A DNA stretch of 25,511 nt from Haemophilus parahaemolyticus (GCF_018373095.1 NZ_JAHAHT010000017.1:1-25511), one strand, 5' to 3'; counted from the stretch's first letter, positions 1 through 7,066 are shown. Program-made: numbers and translations. The notes: a model not told the origin generated them from the letters alone.

Positions 1-73
1 TGGGTCGTGAAGGATTCGAACCTTCGACCAACGGATTAAAAGTCCGCTGCTCTACCGACTGAGCTAACGACCC
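1..73 (-). tRNA. tRNA-Lys (anticodon UUU)
   Basis: The minus strand folds as a complete tRNA: a 7-bp acceptor stem GGGTCGT/ACGACCC, a D-arm with AGCTCAGTCGGTAGAGC, an anticodon stem-loop whose loop CTTTTAA carries UUU, and a T-arm with GGTTCGAATCC. Position 1 is the discriminator A, so the window starts exactly at the 3' end of the mature body and any encoded CCA lies outside. This tRNA decodes AAA/AAG and is a known substrate of MnmE, which is encoded later in the window. Confidence 0.97.
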
Positions 74-89
74 TTAATACTGCGTAACG

Positions 90-124
90 GAAATATATAT
101 TACTTATTTTTTTAACAAGATCAA
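90..124 (-). promoter_or_regulatory. Putative sigma70 promoter of tRNA-Lys
   Basis: On the minus strand TTGATC (119-124) and TAATAT (97-102) are 16 bases apart. Predicted transcription start is near 90, about 17 bases before the mature tRNA. This is a pattern match only. Confidence 0.45.
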
Positions 125-195
125 GATTTTTTTGAGGAATCACGGTTGATTGTATGCTTTGTAGGCTATTTGATGAAAAACAAAGCCTTTAAAAC

Positions 196-223
196 AAAAA
201 CCTTGGGTTTCCCCAAGGTTTTT
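196..223 (-). terminator. Intrinsic terminator after rplS
   Basis: A 7-bp GC-rich stem (CCTTGGG at 201-207 with CCCAAGG at 212-218) with a four-base loop is flanked by A5 and T5, so it can work in both directions. It lies about 23 bases past the rplS stop and closes the rpsP-rimM-trmD-rplS operon. It also separates that operon from the downstream tRNA-Lys. Confidence 0.85.
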
Positions 224-245
224 AAATTCCGCATTAAGCGATGGA

Positions 246-596
246 TTATGCACTCAAACGCTCTTTGATACGTGCAGATTTACCTGAGCGCTCACGTAAG
301 TAGTAAAGTTTAGCTTTACGTACCGCACCTTTACGTTTAACAGCAATGCTATCAATTGCAGGTGAGTGAGTTTGGAATACACGTTCAACGCCTACGCCGT
401 TTGAAATTTTACGTAGAGTGAATGCAGAATGCAAGCCACGGTTACGAATTGCAATAACCACGCCTTCGAACGCTTGCAAACGTTTTTTACTACCTTCTAC
501 TACCCATACCTTAACTTCTAATGTGTCACCTGGACGGAAGCTAGGTACGTTTTGTTTTAATTGTTCTGTTTCAAGTTGTTTGATGATGTTACTCAT
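246..596 (-). CDS. rplS: 50S ribosomal protein L19
   Basis: This 116-residue basic protein matches bacterial L19 along its whole length. Recognisable stretches are the start MSNIIKQLETEQLK, then RPGDTLEVKVWVVEG, FEGVVIAIRNRG and KAKLYYLRERSGKSARIKERL. L19 sits at the interface of the two ribosomal subunits. It is the last gene of the classic rpsP-rimM-trmD-rplS operon and begins 25 bases after trmD ends, so it is expected to be co-transcribed. An intrinsic terminator follows it. Nothing unusual was seen. Confidence 0.98.
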   Translation of the reverse strand: MSNIIKQLETEQLKQNVPSFRPGDTLEVKVWVVEGSKKRLQAFEGVVIAIRNRGLHSAFTLRKISNGVGVERVFQTHSPAIDSIAVKRKGAVRKAKLYYLRERSGKSARIKERLSA

Positions 597-621
597 TTTA
601 AAAACCTTCTAAATCCTAGAA

Positions 622-1377
622 TTAACTGATTTTGTGTTGCTGCTTAATTTTTCGCAACAACTTCTGTTGTTCGTCAGTCAGAGCTAGGCTATCCAATAGC
701 TCAGGGCGTCTTAACCAAGTTCTTTCCAAAGATTGCGATAATCGCCATTTTCGGATTTCTTCATGATGTCCAGACATCAGCACTTCAGGCACAGGTATGC
801 CATCTAACACTTCAGGGCGAGTATAATGTGGGCAATCTAATAAGCCCTCAGCAAATGAATCTTCCAAAGCAGAAGCTTGTTTACCTAATACACCCGGTAC
901 GAATCTTGCAACAGCATCAATTAATGTCATTGCAGGTAATTCGCCCCCTGTTAAAACATAATCGCCAATTGACCATTCTTCATCAACTTCTGATTGAATC
1001 AATCGCTCATCAACACCTTCATATCTGCCACAGATTAAAATCAGTTTTTGATTTGAAGCGAGCGTTTGCACACCTTGTTGATCGAGTTTGCGACCTTGTG
1101 GCGAAAGGTAAATCACTTTAACCTCTGCGCCCTCTTCTGCTTGTGCTGCCTTTTTTGCTGCATGAATTGCATCACGAAGCGGCTGCACCATCATCAACAT
1201 TCCCGGGCCACCACCATAAGGGCGATCATCCACGGTTCTATGTTTATCTGTTGTAAAATCGCGTGGATTCCAACATTGAATCTGCAGAAGATTTTGTTTA
1301 ACTGCTCTACCTGTTACCCCAAAATCAGTGATTGCTTTAAACATCTCGGGAAACAGTGAAATAATACCAATCCACAT
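622..1377 (-). CDS. trmD: tRNA (guanine-N1)-methyltransferase TrmD
   Basis: TrmD methylates G37 next to the anticodon of tRNAs reading CUN, CCN and CGG codons, using S-adenosylmethionine, and so prevents +1 frameshifting. The 251-residue protein has normal length and starts MWIGIISLFPEMF. It contains the SPOUT knot segments PYGGGPGMLMM, LSPQGRKLDQ, LICGRYEGVDERLI and YVLTGGELPAM, which form the cofactor pocket. It lies 58 bases downstream of rimM and 25 bases upstream of rplS on the same strand. The enzyme is essential in most bacteria and the reading frame is intact. Confidence 0.98.
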   Translation of the reverse strand: MWIGIISLFPEMFKAITDFGVTGRAVKQNLLQIQCWNPRDFTTDKHRTVDDRPYGGGPGMLMMVQPLRDAIHAAKKAAQAEEGAEVKVIYLSPQGRKLDQQGVQTLASNQKLILICGRYEGVDERLIQSEVDEEWSIGDYVLTGGELPAMTLIDAVARFVPGVLGKQASALEDSFAEGLLDCPHYTRPEVLDGIPVPEVLMSGHHEEIRKWRLSQSLERTWLRRPELLDSLALTDEQQKLLRKIKQQHKIS

Positions 1378-1435
1378 TATTTATCCCCCAACGTTCTTGC
1401 TCTTAAAAGCGAAAGCTCACACCGCATACCTGAGG

Positions 1436-1963
1436 TTAGAAACCAGCGTCCCAGTCCACCGTAATTGTTTTGGTGGCGAGATCTACTCTTTTAACTACTT
1501 GTTCGTATAAGAACGGAATTAATCGTTCTTGTTTGCCGAAAGCATCTTTACTATTTGCTTTAACCACTAGCACATCATTTGAACCTGTTTCCATTAACTC
1601 AGTTACCACGCCCATAGTGTAGCCTTCAAGGTTTACTACTGAACAGCCGATTAAATCGTGCCAGTAATAATCGCCTTCTTCCAGTTCTGGAAACACACTT
1701 AAATCTACGCCAATTTCAGCGTTAGTTAATAATTGTGCGGCTTCACGGTCGTCTGTGTCTTTTAATTTCACAATCAAATCATTGCTGTGATAACGCCAGC
1801 TTTCTAGCTCGATAGGTTGCCATTGACCTTTAATTTTTAAGAACCATGGCTGATAATAGAAAATGCTTTCTGCTTCTTCAGTAGATGAATACAAACGCAA
1901 CCAGCCACGGATACCATAGGTTGAACCTAATTTCCCCACAACTTCAATTTTTTGTTCGCTCAT
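1436..1963 (-). CDS. rimM: Ribosome maturation factor RimM
   Basis: RimM assists maturation of the 16S rRNA 3' domain and binds S19. The protein shows the N-terminal RimM beta-barrel (VVGKLGSTYGIRGWLRLYS near residues 7-25) and a C-terminal PRC-barrel-like region (DYYWHDLIGCSV, GSNDVLVVKA, LIPFLYEQVV, ITVDWDAGF). I chose the ATG at 1963, giving MSEQKIEV and 175 residues, because an AGGTGA ribosome site sits about 6 bases before it. A GTG three codons upstream is possible but would overlap that site. rpsP ends 45 bases before this start, in the conserved operon order. Confidence 0.96.
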   Translation of the reverse strand: MSEQKIEVVGKLGSTYGIRGWLRLYSSTEEAESIFYYQPWFLKIKGQWQPIELESWRYHSNDLIVKLKDTDDREAAQLLTNAEIGVDLSVFPELEEGDYYWHDLIGCSVVNLEGYTMGVVTELMETGSNDVLVVKANSKDAFGKQERLIPFLYEQVVKRVDLATKTITVDWDAGF

Positions 1964-2008
1964 ATTATTCACCTACTTTTGCAAAATTTTTAAAAATTCA
2001 GCCGCTTA

Positions 2009-2257
2009 TTAAGCTGCTTTACGAGCTTCTTTTACTAAAGTCGCAACACGATCTGAAAGTGAAGCACCTTTAGCAACCCAAGCATCAACTTTAGCCACAT
2101 CTAAACGTAAACGTTCAGCTTGACCTGCTGCTAATGGGTTGAAGAAACCGATACGCTCGATGAAACGACCGTCACGAGGTGAACGGCTGTCCGCTACCAC
2201 GATTTGATAGAATGGGCGTTTTTTAGCTCCGCCACGAGTTAAACGAATGGTTACCAT
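2009..2257 (-). CDS. rpsP: 30S ribosomal protein S16
   Basis: This 82-residue protein starts MVTIRLTRGGAKKRPFYQIVVADSR and continues with RDGRFIERIGFFNP, which is diagnostic of S16. S16 binds 16S rRNA early in small-subunit assembly. It is the first gene of the rpsP-rimM-trmD-rplS operon. A strong GGAAGG ribosome site precedes the ATG. A terminator-like hairpin lies 35-55 bases upstream in the leader and is listed separately. Confidence 0.98.
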   Translation of the reverse strand: MVTIRLTRGGAKKRPFYQIVVADSRSPRDGRFIERIGFFNPLAAGQAERLRLDVAKVDAWVAKGASLSDRVATLVKEARKAA

Positions 2258-2280
2258 AACCTTCCTCTAATTTGTTGATA

Positions 2281-2312
2281 GTAAAAAATAAACCCTCGTT
2301 CGAGGTGAGGGT
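2281..2312 (-). promoter_or_regulatory. Terminator-like hairpin in the rpsP leader
   Basis: On the minus strand ACCCTC (2312-2307) pairs with GAGGGT (2297-2292) across a 9-base loop and is followed by TTATTTTTTAC. This has the form of a small intrinsic terminator about 25 bases before the rpsP ATG. It could be an attenuator for the ribosomal operon or a terminator for upstream transcripts. The stem is only 6 bp, so this is tentative. Confidence 0.45.
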
Positions 2313-2329
2313 ACGAAACTTATCTCTAT

Positions 2330-2783
2330 TTATATAGAAAATAAGCGGTAGAATTTTACCGCTTTTTTGCAAAAATGCAAGGAAAAAGGATGATGCCATA
2401 TAGATGTGCTAGATCCCTTTTGTTGAAGTAACTTTTGGTAAATTATTAAATCAATCTCTTTAAATACATTAAAAATTACGCTCATTTCAGGGTTTTTAGC
2501 CAAGAAATCTTGTACGGTTTGAACAGCTATTTCTGCTGCTTGTTGATTTTGAAACCGAAACTCATCAGTGATGATGTAGCAAAATGCGACCGATTTTAAA
2601 CCGCTTTTTTTAGCAAGTTCTAAATATGAACGATAACAATCAGCCAGTAAAGAACAGTCATTTTCGATGACGCTTTTATTAATAATTAACCCAACTGTAT
2701 GTGGTACAAATTTAGATGGTAAATTAAACGCCGGCGTGATTTTTGCTTTGCCGTAGCTTCTAATTCGTGTGCATTCATTAATT
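2330..2783 (-). pseudogene. Truncated, frameshifted macrodomain (ADP-ribose hydrolase) gene
   Basis: The minus strand encodes the C-terminal half of a macrodomain of the protein-ADP-ribose hydrolase type. Visible stretches are KITPAFNLPSKFVPHTVG, CSLLADCYRSYLELAKKSG, LKSVAFCYITDEFRFQNQQAA and VIFNVFKEIDLIIYQKLL. The reading frame breaks near 2751-2753: adding one G would restore EATGKAKITPAFN, a typical macrodomain run. The N-terminal half is missing because the IS remnant begins at 2789. It is not found on the far side of the IS, so the insertion was accompanied by a deletion. The family removes ADP-ribose from modified proteins; this copy cannot make a functional enzyme. Confidence 0.8.
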
Positions 2784-2788
2784 CAAAA

Positions 2789-3409
2789 TGATCTGCACCC
2801 CAAAAGTTGGACTAAATAACCAACTAACTAAGGTGCAGATTTTTTATGACCAAATACAATTTTCTTTTCAAACAACAAATCATCGAATTTTATCTTCAAA
2901 ATGGTAAAAATCGTTCACTTACCCACAGACATTTTCAACTTACCAAAACAACATCAGAATATTCGGTTAACCAATTTAATCATAGTAGAATCAATAGGTT
3001 AGCAGCGCTGGATAAGAAGTGAAATTACTCACCTGAATTTAAACTTAACGTGATACAAGCTGTAACAAGGCTTGAAGGCACAAAACCCATTTTGCATTCT
3101 AACCAAGGATGGCAGTATCAAATGGTCGGTTATCAGGCGATTTTACGAGAGAATGGCATTCAACAGAGTATGTCAAGGAAGGAAAATTGTTTAGATAATA
3201 GTTCGATGGAAAGCTTCTTTGGACGATTAAAAACGGAATATTATTACGGTAAATGATTTGAGACGTTCTAACAACTGGAAAAAACGATTCATGAGTACAT
3301 TCATTATTACAACCATGAGCGCATTCAGGGGAAACTAAAAGGACTGAGCTCTGTGAATTACAGAACTTAGTCCTTGAACTAAATCAGTCTAACTTTTTGG
3401 GTCAGATCA
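2789..3409 (+). mobile_element. Degenerate IS3-family (IS150-type) insertion sequence
   Basis: The ends form an imperfect inverted repeat with the TG...CA termini usual for IS3 elements. The left end is TGATCTGCACCCCAAAAGTT; the right end, reversed, is TGATCTGACCCAAAAAGTT. From ATG 2846 the start of OrfA is visible (KYNFLFKQQIIEFYLQNGKN), followed by a second helix-turn-helix start (NYSPEFKLNVIQAV). The sequence then jumps into the C-terminal part of the OrfB transposase. Total length is about 620 bases against roughly 1.2-1.5 kb for a complete element, so the centre is deleted. No clear target duplication is present: the flanks AAAA and TTTT instead extend the inverted repeat. The element cannot move by itself. 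Confidence 0.85.
3050..3379 (+). pseudogene. Remnant of IS3-family transposase OrfB
   Basis: Positions 3080 onward encode the end of a DDE (rve-type) transposase: KPILHSNQGWQYQMVGY, NGIQQSMSRKENCLDNSSMES, FFGRLKTEYYYGK, and after an in-frame stop at 3256 HEYIHYYNHERIQGKLKG. In active relatives the LHS-D-QGWQY motif carries the second catalytic Asp; here it is Asn. The later DNS..E Glu is retained. The N-terminal part, including the first catalytic Asp, is deleted, and the front of this frame joins directly to OrfA sequence. It is a dead fragment. Confidence 0.82.
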
Positions 3410-3425
3410 TTTTACGGAGCTTTTT

Positions 3426-3797
3426 TTATTTTTTATTATGCACTTTAAGCCATTTTTGCATTTGTTCAATTTCTGCTTGTTGTGCGTTAATAATATTCTC
3501 AGCAAGCTTACGCATCTCAGGATCTTTTCCGTATTTTAATTCAACTTCCGCCATTTTTACTGCGCCAATATGGTGTGGTAACATACCTGCTGCAAAAGCA
3601 ACATCAGGATCTTTATATTGCGAGGCTGCCATCATGTCTTGGTGCATTTGATTCATACCTTGCATTAATTCTTGTTGCATTGCAGAATCTGTCGACATCG
3701 GCATATTCATGTGTGCTTGATGTGGTTGTTCATTAGCTTGGGCACAAATTGAAACTGCAGCAGCGCTAAGTGTGATAAAAGTCATAAGTTTTTTCAT
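3426..3797 (-). CDS. DUF305 family periplasmic protein
   Basis: This 123-residue protein has a Sec signal peptide (MKKLMTFITLSAAAVSICAQA, cleavage after about residue 21). A Met/His-rich stretch follows (HQAHMNMPMS, MHQDMM), then the DUF305 core with its paired histidines AAGMLPHHIGAVKMAEVEL (H75, H76) and ENIINAQQAEIEQMQKWL. DUF305 proteins are small ferritin-like helical bundles, and some, such as cyanobacterial CopM, bind copper. A copper or metal role here is an inference from residue content and from the MerR-type promoter upstream. AGGAG lies 6 bases before the ATG. The gene is intact although both flanks are IS fragments. Confidence 0.88.
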   Translation of the reverse strand: MKKLMTFITLSAAAVSICAQANEQPHQAHMNMPMSTDSAMQQELMQGMNQMHQDMMAASQYKDPDVAFAAGMLPHHIGAVKMAEVELKYGKDPEMRKLAENIINAQQAEIEQMQKWLKVHNKK

Positions 3798-3824
3798 GTT
3801 TTTCTCCTATGTGATAACTGAATG

Positions 3825-3862
3825 AGCACAAATCATAAACCTTGACCTAAGGTTAAAGTCAA
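3825..3862 (-). promoter_or_regulatory. MerR-type promoter (19-base spacer) of the DUF305 gene
   Basis: On the minus strand a -35 TTGACT (3862-3857) and a -10 TATGAT (3837-3832) are separated by 19 bases, longer than the usual 17. A dyad with half-sites ACCTTGACC and GGTTAAAGT around a 3-base centre fills the spacer (3839-3859). This is the layout of promoters activated by MerR-family regulators, whose metal-responsive members twist DNA to correct the spacing. Predicted start is near 3825, 28 bases before the ATG. No MerR-family gene is present in the window. Confidence 0.7.
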
Positions 3863-3916
3863 TACTTATTCCGAAAATTTTTGGTGAGATGCTAAAATAA
3901 GACAATGTTTGATATG

Positions 3917-3939
3917 AAGGACAGAATCATGAAGCAAAA
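3917..3939 (+). other. Possible 5' stub of a lost gene
   Basis: AAGGA (3917-3921) sits about 7 bases before ATG AAG CAA AA (3929 onward), after which the sequence becomes IS fragment at 3940. This looks like the ribosome site and first codons (MKQ) of a gene divergent from DUF305 whose body was lost with the IS event. It is too short to identify. Confidence 0.35.
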
Positions 3940-4119
3940 GGACGATTAAAAACGGAATATTATTACGGTAAACTATTTGAGACGTTCAAACAACCGGAAA
4001 AACAATCCTCGAGTACATTCATTATTACAACCATGAGCGTATTCAGGGGAAACTAAAAGGACTCAGCCCTGTGAATTACAGAACTCAGTCCTTGAACTAA
4101 ATCAGTCTAACTTTTTGGG
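3940..4119 (+). mobile_element. Second fragment of the same IS3-family element
   Basis: This stretch aligns with 3221-3401 of the first copy almost base for base, with one single-base deletion and a handful of substitutions. It covers the last part of orfB and the right end up to TAACTTTTTGGG, but lacks the terminal CAGATCA. It is in the same orientation as the first copy, so the DUF305 gene lies between two direct partial copies. The frameshift destroys the transposase frame. Confidence 0.85.
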
Positions 4120-4169
4120 GGAAGAGCATTCTCCTTATTTTTATTACTTCCCGAATAAAAAATGCCATT

Positions 4170-4194
4170 TAAAAGTGCGATAATAACCGCACCT
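4170..4194 (-). terminator. Terminator after the qorB remnant
   Basis: On the minus strand GTGCG and CGCAC form a 5-bp stem around an 8-base loop, followed by TTTT. It lies about 20 bases past the qorB stop. The short stem makes it a moderate call. Confidence 0.5.
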
Positions 4195-4212
4195 TGTTTT
4201 AGTCAAATGTTA

Positions 4213-4725
4213 TTAGTGGGATAAAGCTTGTTTAACTGCTACATCCAATCCTGCAGTTGGACGGCCAAGCAATTTCTCAAGGGTTTTGTCTTCTGAGAAT
4301 AATGCACCATTTGATGCATCTACATCACATTCTGCAATGAACCCTGCAAAACCTTCGTCTAAACCGGCTTTCACAAGTGCTGCGGCGTAATCTTCTGCTG
4401 GAAGATCTACATACGGAATCTCTTTACCTGTTTGTTTGCTGATTTCTGCTGCAAGGTCGGTTAATGTCCAGCTTGTAGAGCCTGCAAGTTCGTAAGTTTG
4501 GTTGTCGTGTCCTTCGCCTAACGCCACGTTTACCGCTGCTTCAGCAAGTTCTGCACGGAGTACAGAGGAAATTTTGCCGTTTTTTGCTGAACCGTAGAAA
4601 GCATTGTTTGCTAATGCCGCCGGAATTGAAGCCGTGTAGTTTTCGGTGTACCAACCATTGCGTAAAATGGTGTAAGTAATACCCGAAGCTTTTAATGCGA
4701 CTTCAGTTTCAACGTACTCACTAGC
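4213..4725 (-). pseudogene. 5'-truncated NAD(P)H quinone oxidoreductase 2-like gene
   Basis: Minus-strand translation gives the C-terminal two thirds of an NmrA/SDR-type quinone oxidoreductase like E. coli YtfG (QorB): LASEYVETEVALKASG, YTILRNGWYTENYTAS, LRAELAEAAVNVAL, TYELAGSTSWTLTDLAAEIS and the end TLEKLLGRPTAGLDVAVKQAL. A GTG at 4527 could start a shorter ORF, but clear homology continues upstream of it to 4725. There the sequence switches abruptly to the opposite-strand hxlR remnant. The Rossmann nucleotide-binding N-terminus (GxxGxxG) is absent, so the product would not bind its cofactor. Confidence 0.85.
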
Positions 4726-4896
4726 AAGGAACTGGAGGCCGATGGCATGTTAATTCGTAAATCCTATAATACCGTGCCACCGCAAGTGGATTACACATTA
4801 ACAGAATTTGGAGCAGAGGCTTCTAATAAAATGTTTGAGTTGGTGGATTGGTTAGAAACAAATTTAGGGAAAATTTTAGAAAGCAAAAGTGCTTAA
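4726..4896 (+). pseudogene. 5'-truncated HxlR-family regulator gene
   Basis: The plus strand encodes KELEADGMLIRKSYNTVPPQ, then VDYTLTEFGAEASNKMFELV, a short tail and a stop at 4894. This is the wing and C-terminal helix of an HxlR-type winged-helix regulator (ELEADG-LI-R-YNTVPP-VEYTLTEFG). There is no start codon and the recognition helix is missing. In E. coli the HxlR protein YtfH is divergently encoded next to ytfG; here the two genes retain that orientation but meet head to head with both 5' ends deleted. Confidence 0.85.
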
Positions 4897-4900
4897 ATAC

Positions 4901-4937
4901 AAAAACACCGCTTGCATCACTACAAGCGGTGTTTTTT
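4901..4937. terminator. Bidirectional terminator built from an inverted USS pair
   Basis: AAAAACACCGCTTG (4901-4914) pairs with CAAGCGGTGTTTTT (4923 onward) around an 8-base loop. Each arm is an uptake signal sequence core. A-runs and T-runs on both sides let it end the hxlR remnant on plus and the phosphohexomutase gene on minus. Confidence 0.85.
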
Positions 4938-4961
4938 CTCATCTATTTTGCAAAATGCAAA

Positions 4962-6620
4962 TTAGCAATCTTGTTTGCCGTATTGTTCTTGACGAAGAAG
5001 AACGTGCACACTTTCATCGAATTGTGCTAATACTTCATCTGCATTTTTCGGATCAGTACCACGAGCATCTAAGTAGAACTTAATTTTCGGCTCTGTACCT
5101 GATGGACGTGCGATTAAACGGCTGCCATTTTCTAATACGAATACTAAAATATCGCTTTGGCGGTCAGTTTTAGTATGATCTAAGAATGTCGCCACTTTGA
5201 AACCACCCACTTCTACTGGCGGATTATGACGTAATGCACTCATCAATTTACCAATTTCAGATAAATCGCTTACACGAATAGAAATTTGACCGCTTACATA
5301 AGCACCAAACTCTTTGGTGAAGTCTGCTGCGTAGTCTGCAAGTGTTTTACCTTCTTTTTTGAGGCTACGTACTAAATCTAAGAATACGATTGCTGCTGAA
5401 ATACCATCTTTATCGCGTACTTTATCTGGATCTACTAAGTAACCTAATGCTTCTTCGAAACCGAATAATAAACCGTTTACTTTACCGATATATTTGAAGC
5501 CAGTTAAAGTTTCTTCTGAGTCAAAACCATATTTCTTCGCAATTTCCGCTAAGGCTGGTGAAGAAACCAATGAACATGCTAATACGCCTTTTTTACCTTG
5601 TGCATGATATTGTTTTGCTAAATACCAACCTAAGTAACAACCAATCACGTTACCGTGAAGAGGTTTCCAGTTACCTGCTGCATCTGGCAATGCCACCGCT
5701 AAGCGGTCTGCATCTGGGTCGTTTGCGATGATAAATTCAGCATTATGTTTTTTCGCTACTTCAATCGCTAAGTCTAATGCCCCTTTCTCTTCTGGATTCG
5801 GGAAGTTTACCGTTGGGAATGTGCCATCTGGCCATACTTGTTCAGCTACCACGTGCGGTTGTGGTAAACCTGCTTTGGCAAGGGTTTTGCTTAACACTTC
5901 ATAGCCCACGCCGTGCATTGCGGTGTAAACGTAGTTGATATCGCACGCTGGCTCTTTCGCAAGGCTTGCAGTTTTCGCAATGTAAGCATCCACGATTTCA
6001 TCGCTTAATACAGTGAAATTTTGACTGCGTGGTAAATCTGCAATGTTACCTGCGGCTACTTTGTCGATAAGTGCTGCAATCTCTTTATCCGCAGGTGAAA
6101 CGATTTGACCACCGCCGTTTGCTTTACCTAAGTAAACTTTATAGCCGTTATCCTCAGGTGGATTGTGGCTTGCCGTTACCATTACGCCCGCAGTGGTATC
6201 AAAGTATTGGATTGCATAGGCTAACACTGGGGTTGGTAATTTGCGTGGTAATAAATACGCTTTAATGCCTGCACCTGCCATGATTTCTGCAGTATCGCGT
6301 GCGAACACATCCGAATTTTTACGACCATCGTAACCAATTACAATAGATGGCTCTTTATCGTAGCCTTTTAAGTATTCCGCTAAACCGCCCGCAGCTTGTG
6401 CTACTAACACACGGTTCATCCCCATTGAGCCTGCCTGCAAACGACCACGCAATCCCGCTGTACCAAATTGTAAGCGACCGTTAAAACGGTTTGCTAATTC
6501 TGCTTGAGCGTCCGTTTTCCCTGCTTTTGCCTCTGCAATCAGTTGCTCTAACTCCGCACGAGTTTCTTGATCTGGGTCTTGATTTAACCAGTTTTGAGCT
6601 GTAGTAAAAAGTGCATCCAT
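4962..6620 (-). CDS. Phosphohexomutase (phosphoglucomutase/phosphomannomutase family)
   Basis: Alpha-D-phosphohexomutases interconvert hexose 1- and 6-phosphates through a phosphoserine. The 552-residue protein has all four family signatures: the catalytic serine loop VMVTASHNPPEDNGYK (S151), the metal loop NDPDADRLAVA (D301, D303, D305), the sugar-binding GFEEALGY, and the C-terminal phosphate-binding RPSGTEPKIKFY. Its length and the insertions around them match the phospho-sugar mutase subgroup (PgcA/YhxB-like, HI0740-like). Whether glucose or mannose is preferred cannot be read from the sequence. I start at ATG 6620 (MDALFTTAQNW), preceded by AGGA; the frame stays open for 51 more codons upstream, but that stretch looks non-coding. 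Confidence 0.95.
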   Translation of the reverse strand: MDALFTTAQNWLNQDPDQETRAELEQLIAEAKAGKTDAQAELANRFNGRLQFGTAGLRGRLQAGSMGMNRVLVAQAAGGLAEYLKGYDKEPSIVIGYDGRKNSDVFARDTAEIMAGAGIKAYLLPRKLPTPVLAYAIQYFDTTAGVMVTASHNPPEDNGYKVYLGKANGGGQIVSPADKEIAALIDKVAAGNIADLPRSQNFTVLSDEIVDAYIAKTASLAKEPACDINYVYTAMHGVGYEVLSKTLAKAGLPQPHVVAEQVWPDGTFPTVNFPNPEEKGALDLAIEVAKKHNAEFIIANDPDADRLAVALPDAAGNWKPLHGNVIGCYLGWYLAKQYHAQGKKGVLACSLVSSPALAEIAKKYGFDSEETLTGFKYIGKVNGLLFGFEEALGYLVDPDKVRDKDGISAAIVFLDLVRSLKKEGKTLADYAADFTKEFGAYVSGQISIRVSDLSEIGKLMSALRHNPPVEVGGFKVATFLDHTKTDRQSDILVFVLENGSRLIARPSGTEPKIKFYLDARGTDPKNADEVLAQFDESVHVLLRQEQYGKQDC

Positions 6621-6761
6621 AGTAATTCCTCTAAACATGATGAATAAATACCTCCCATAGACTAGCTGAAAAGCGGTAGAATTTGAACCATTATTTACAA
6701 ATAATTGCCAGTTTTTTGACAAAGTTAAAATTATGCATATGAAGCAATAACAGCCCACGAA

Positions 6762-6785
6762 AAAACCGACCAAGCGGTCGGTTTT
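6762..6785 (-). terminator. Intrinsic terminator after rpsT containing a USS
   Basis: AAAACCGACC and GGTCGGTTTT form a 10-bp stem with loop AAGC; the right arm plus loop is the USS core AAGCGGTC. On the minus strand it is followed by T residues, 18 bases after the rpsT stop. Confidence 0.85.
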
Positions 6786-6802
6786 CTTTTTTATTTTGCA
6801 AA

Positions 6803-7066
6803 TTATGCTAACGCTTTGATACGTGCAGATAATTTCGCTTTGTGGTTTGCTGCTTTATTTGCGTGGATTAAGCCTTTAGATGCCATACGATCTACAACTT
6901 TTTGCATTTCAACGAAAGCTGCTTGAGCTGTAGCTTTATCGCCTGCTGCTACTGCTGCGTATACTTTTTTGATGAATGTACGCATCATTGAGCGTTGGCT
7001 TGCGTTATGTTGGCGGCGTTTTTCAGATTGAACCGCACGTTTTTTTGCTGACTTGATATTAGCCAA
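6803..7066 (-). CDS. rpsT: 30S ribosomal protein S20
   Basis: The 87-residue protein starts MANIKSAKKRAVQSEKRRQHNAS and contains VVDRMASKGLIHANKAANHKAKL, nearly identical in pattern to H. influenzae S20. S20 binds 16S rRNA. The start is the unusual codon TTG (7066-7064), chosen because family members begin ANIKSAKKR and a GGAG ribosome site lies 7 bases upstream. E. coli rpsT also uses UUG, where the weak start is part of feedback control by S20. A second TTG two codons upstream is too close to the ribosome site. The gene is monocistronic with its own terminator. Confidence 0.97.
   Translation of the reverse strand: MANIKSAKKRAVQSEKRRQHNASQRSMMRTFIKKVYAAVAAGDKATAQAAFVEMQKVVDRMASKGLIHANKAANHKAKLSARIKALA

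Noticed and set aside
3397..3651. An 84-codon plus-strand ORF
   Set aside because: It is antisense to the DUF305 gene and shows no domain; the minus-strand gene has a signal peptide, ribosome site and promoter.
2789..4119. A functional composite transposon carrying DUF305
   Set aside because: Both IS copies are incomplete, the transposase frame is broken, and no matching target duplications flank the whole segment.
6621..6773. A 51-codon N-terminal extension of the phosphohexomutase
   Set aside because: The family starts at MDALF with an AGGA ribosome site; the extension is Cys/Phe-rich, has no homologous look and lies in the promoter region.
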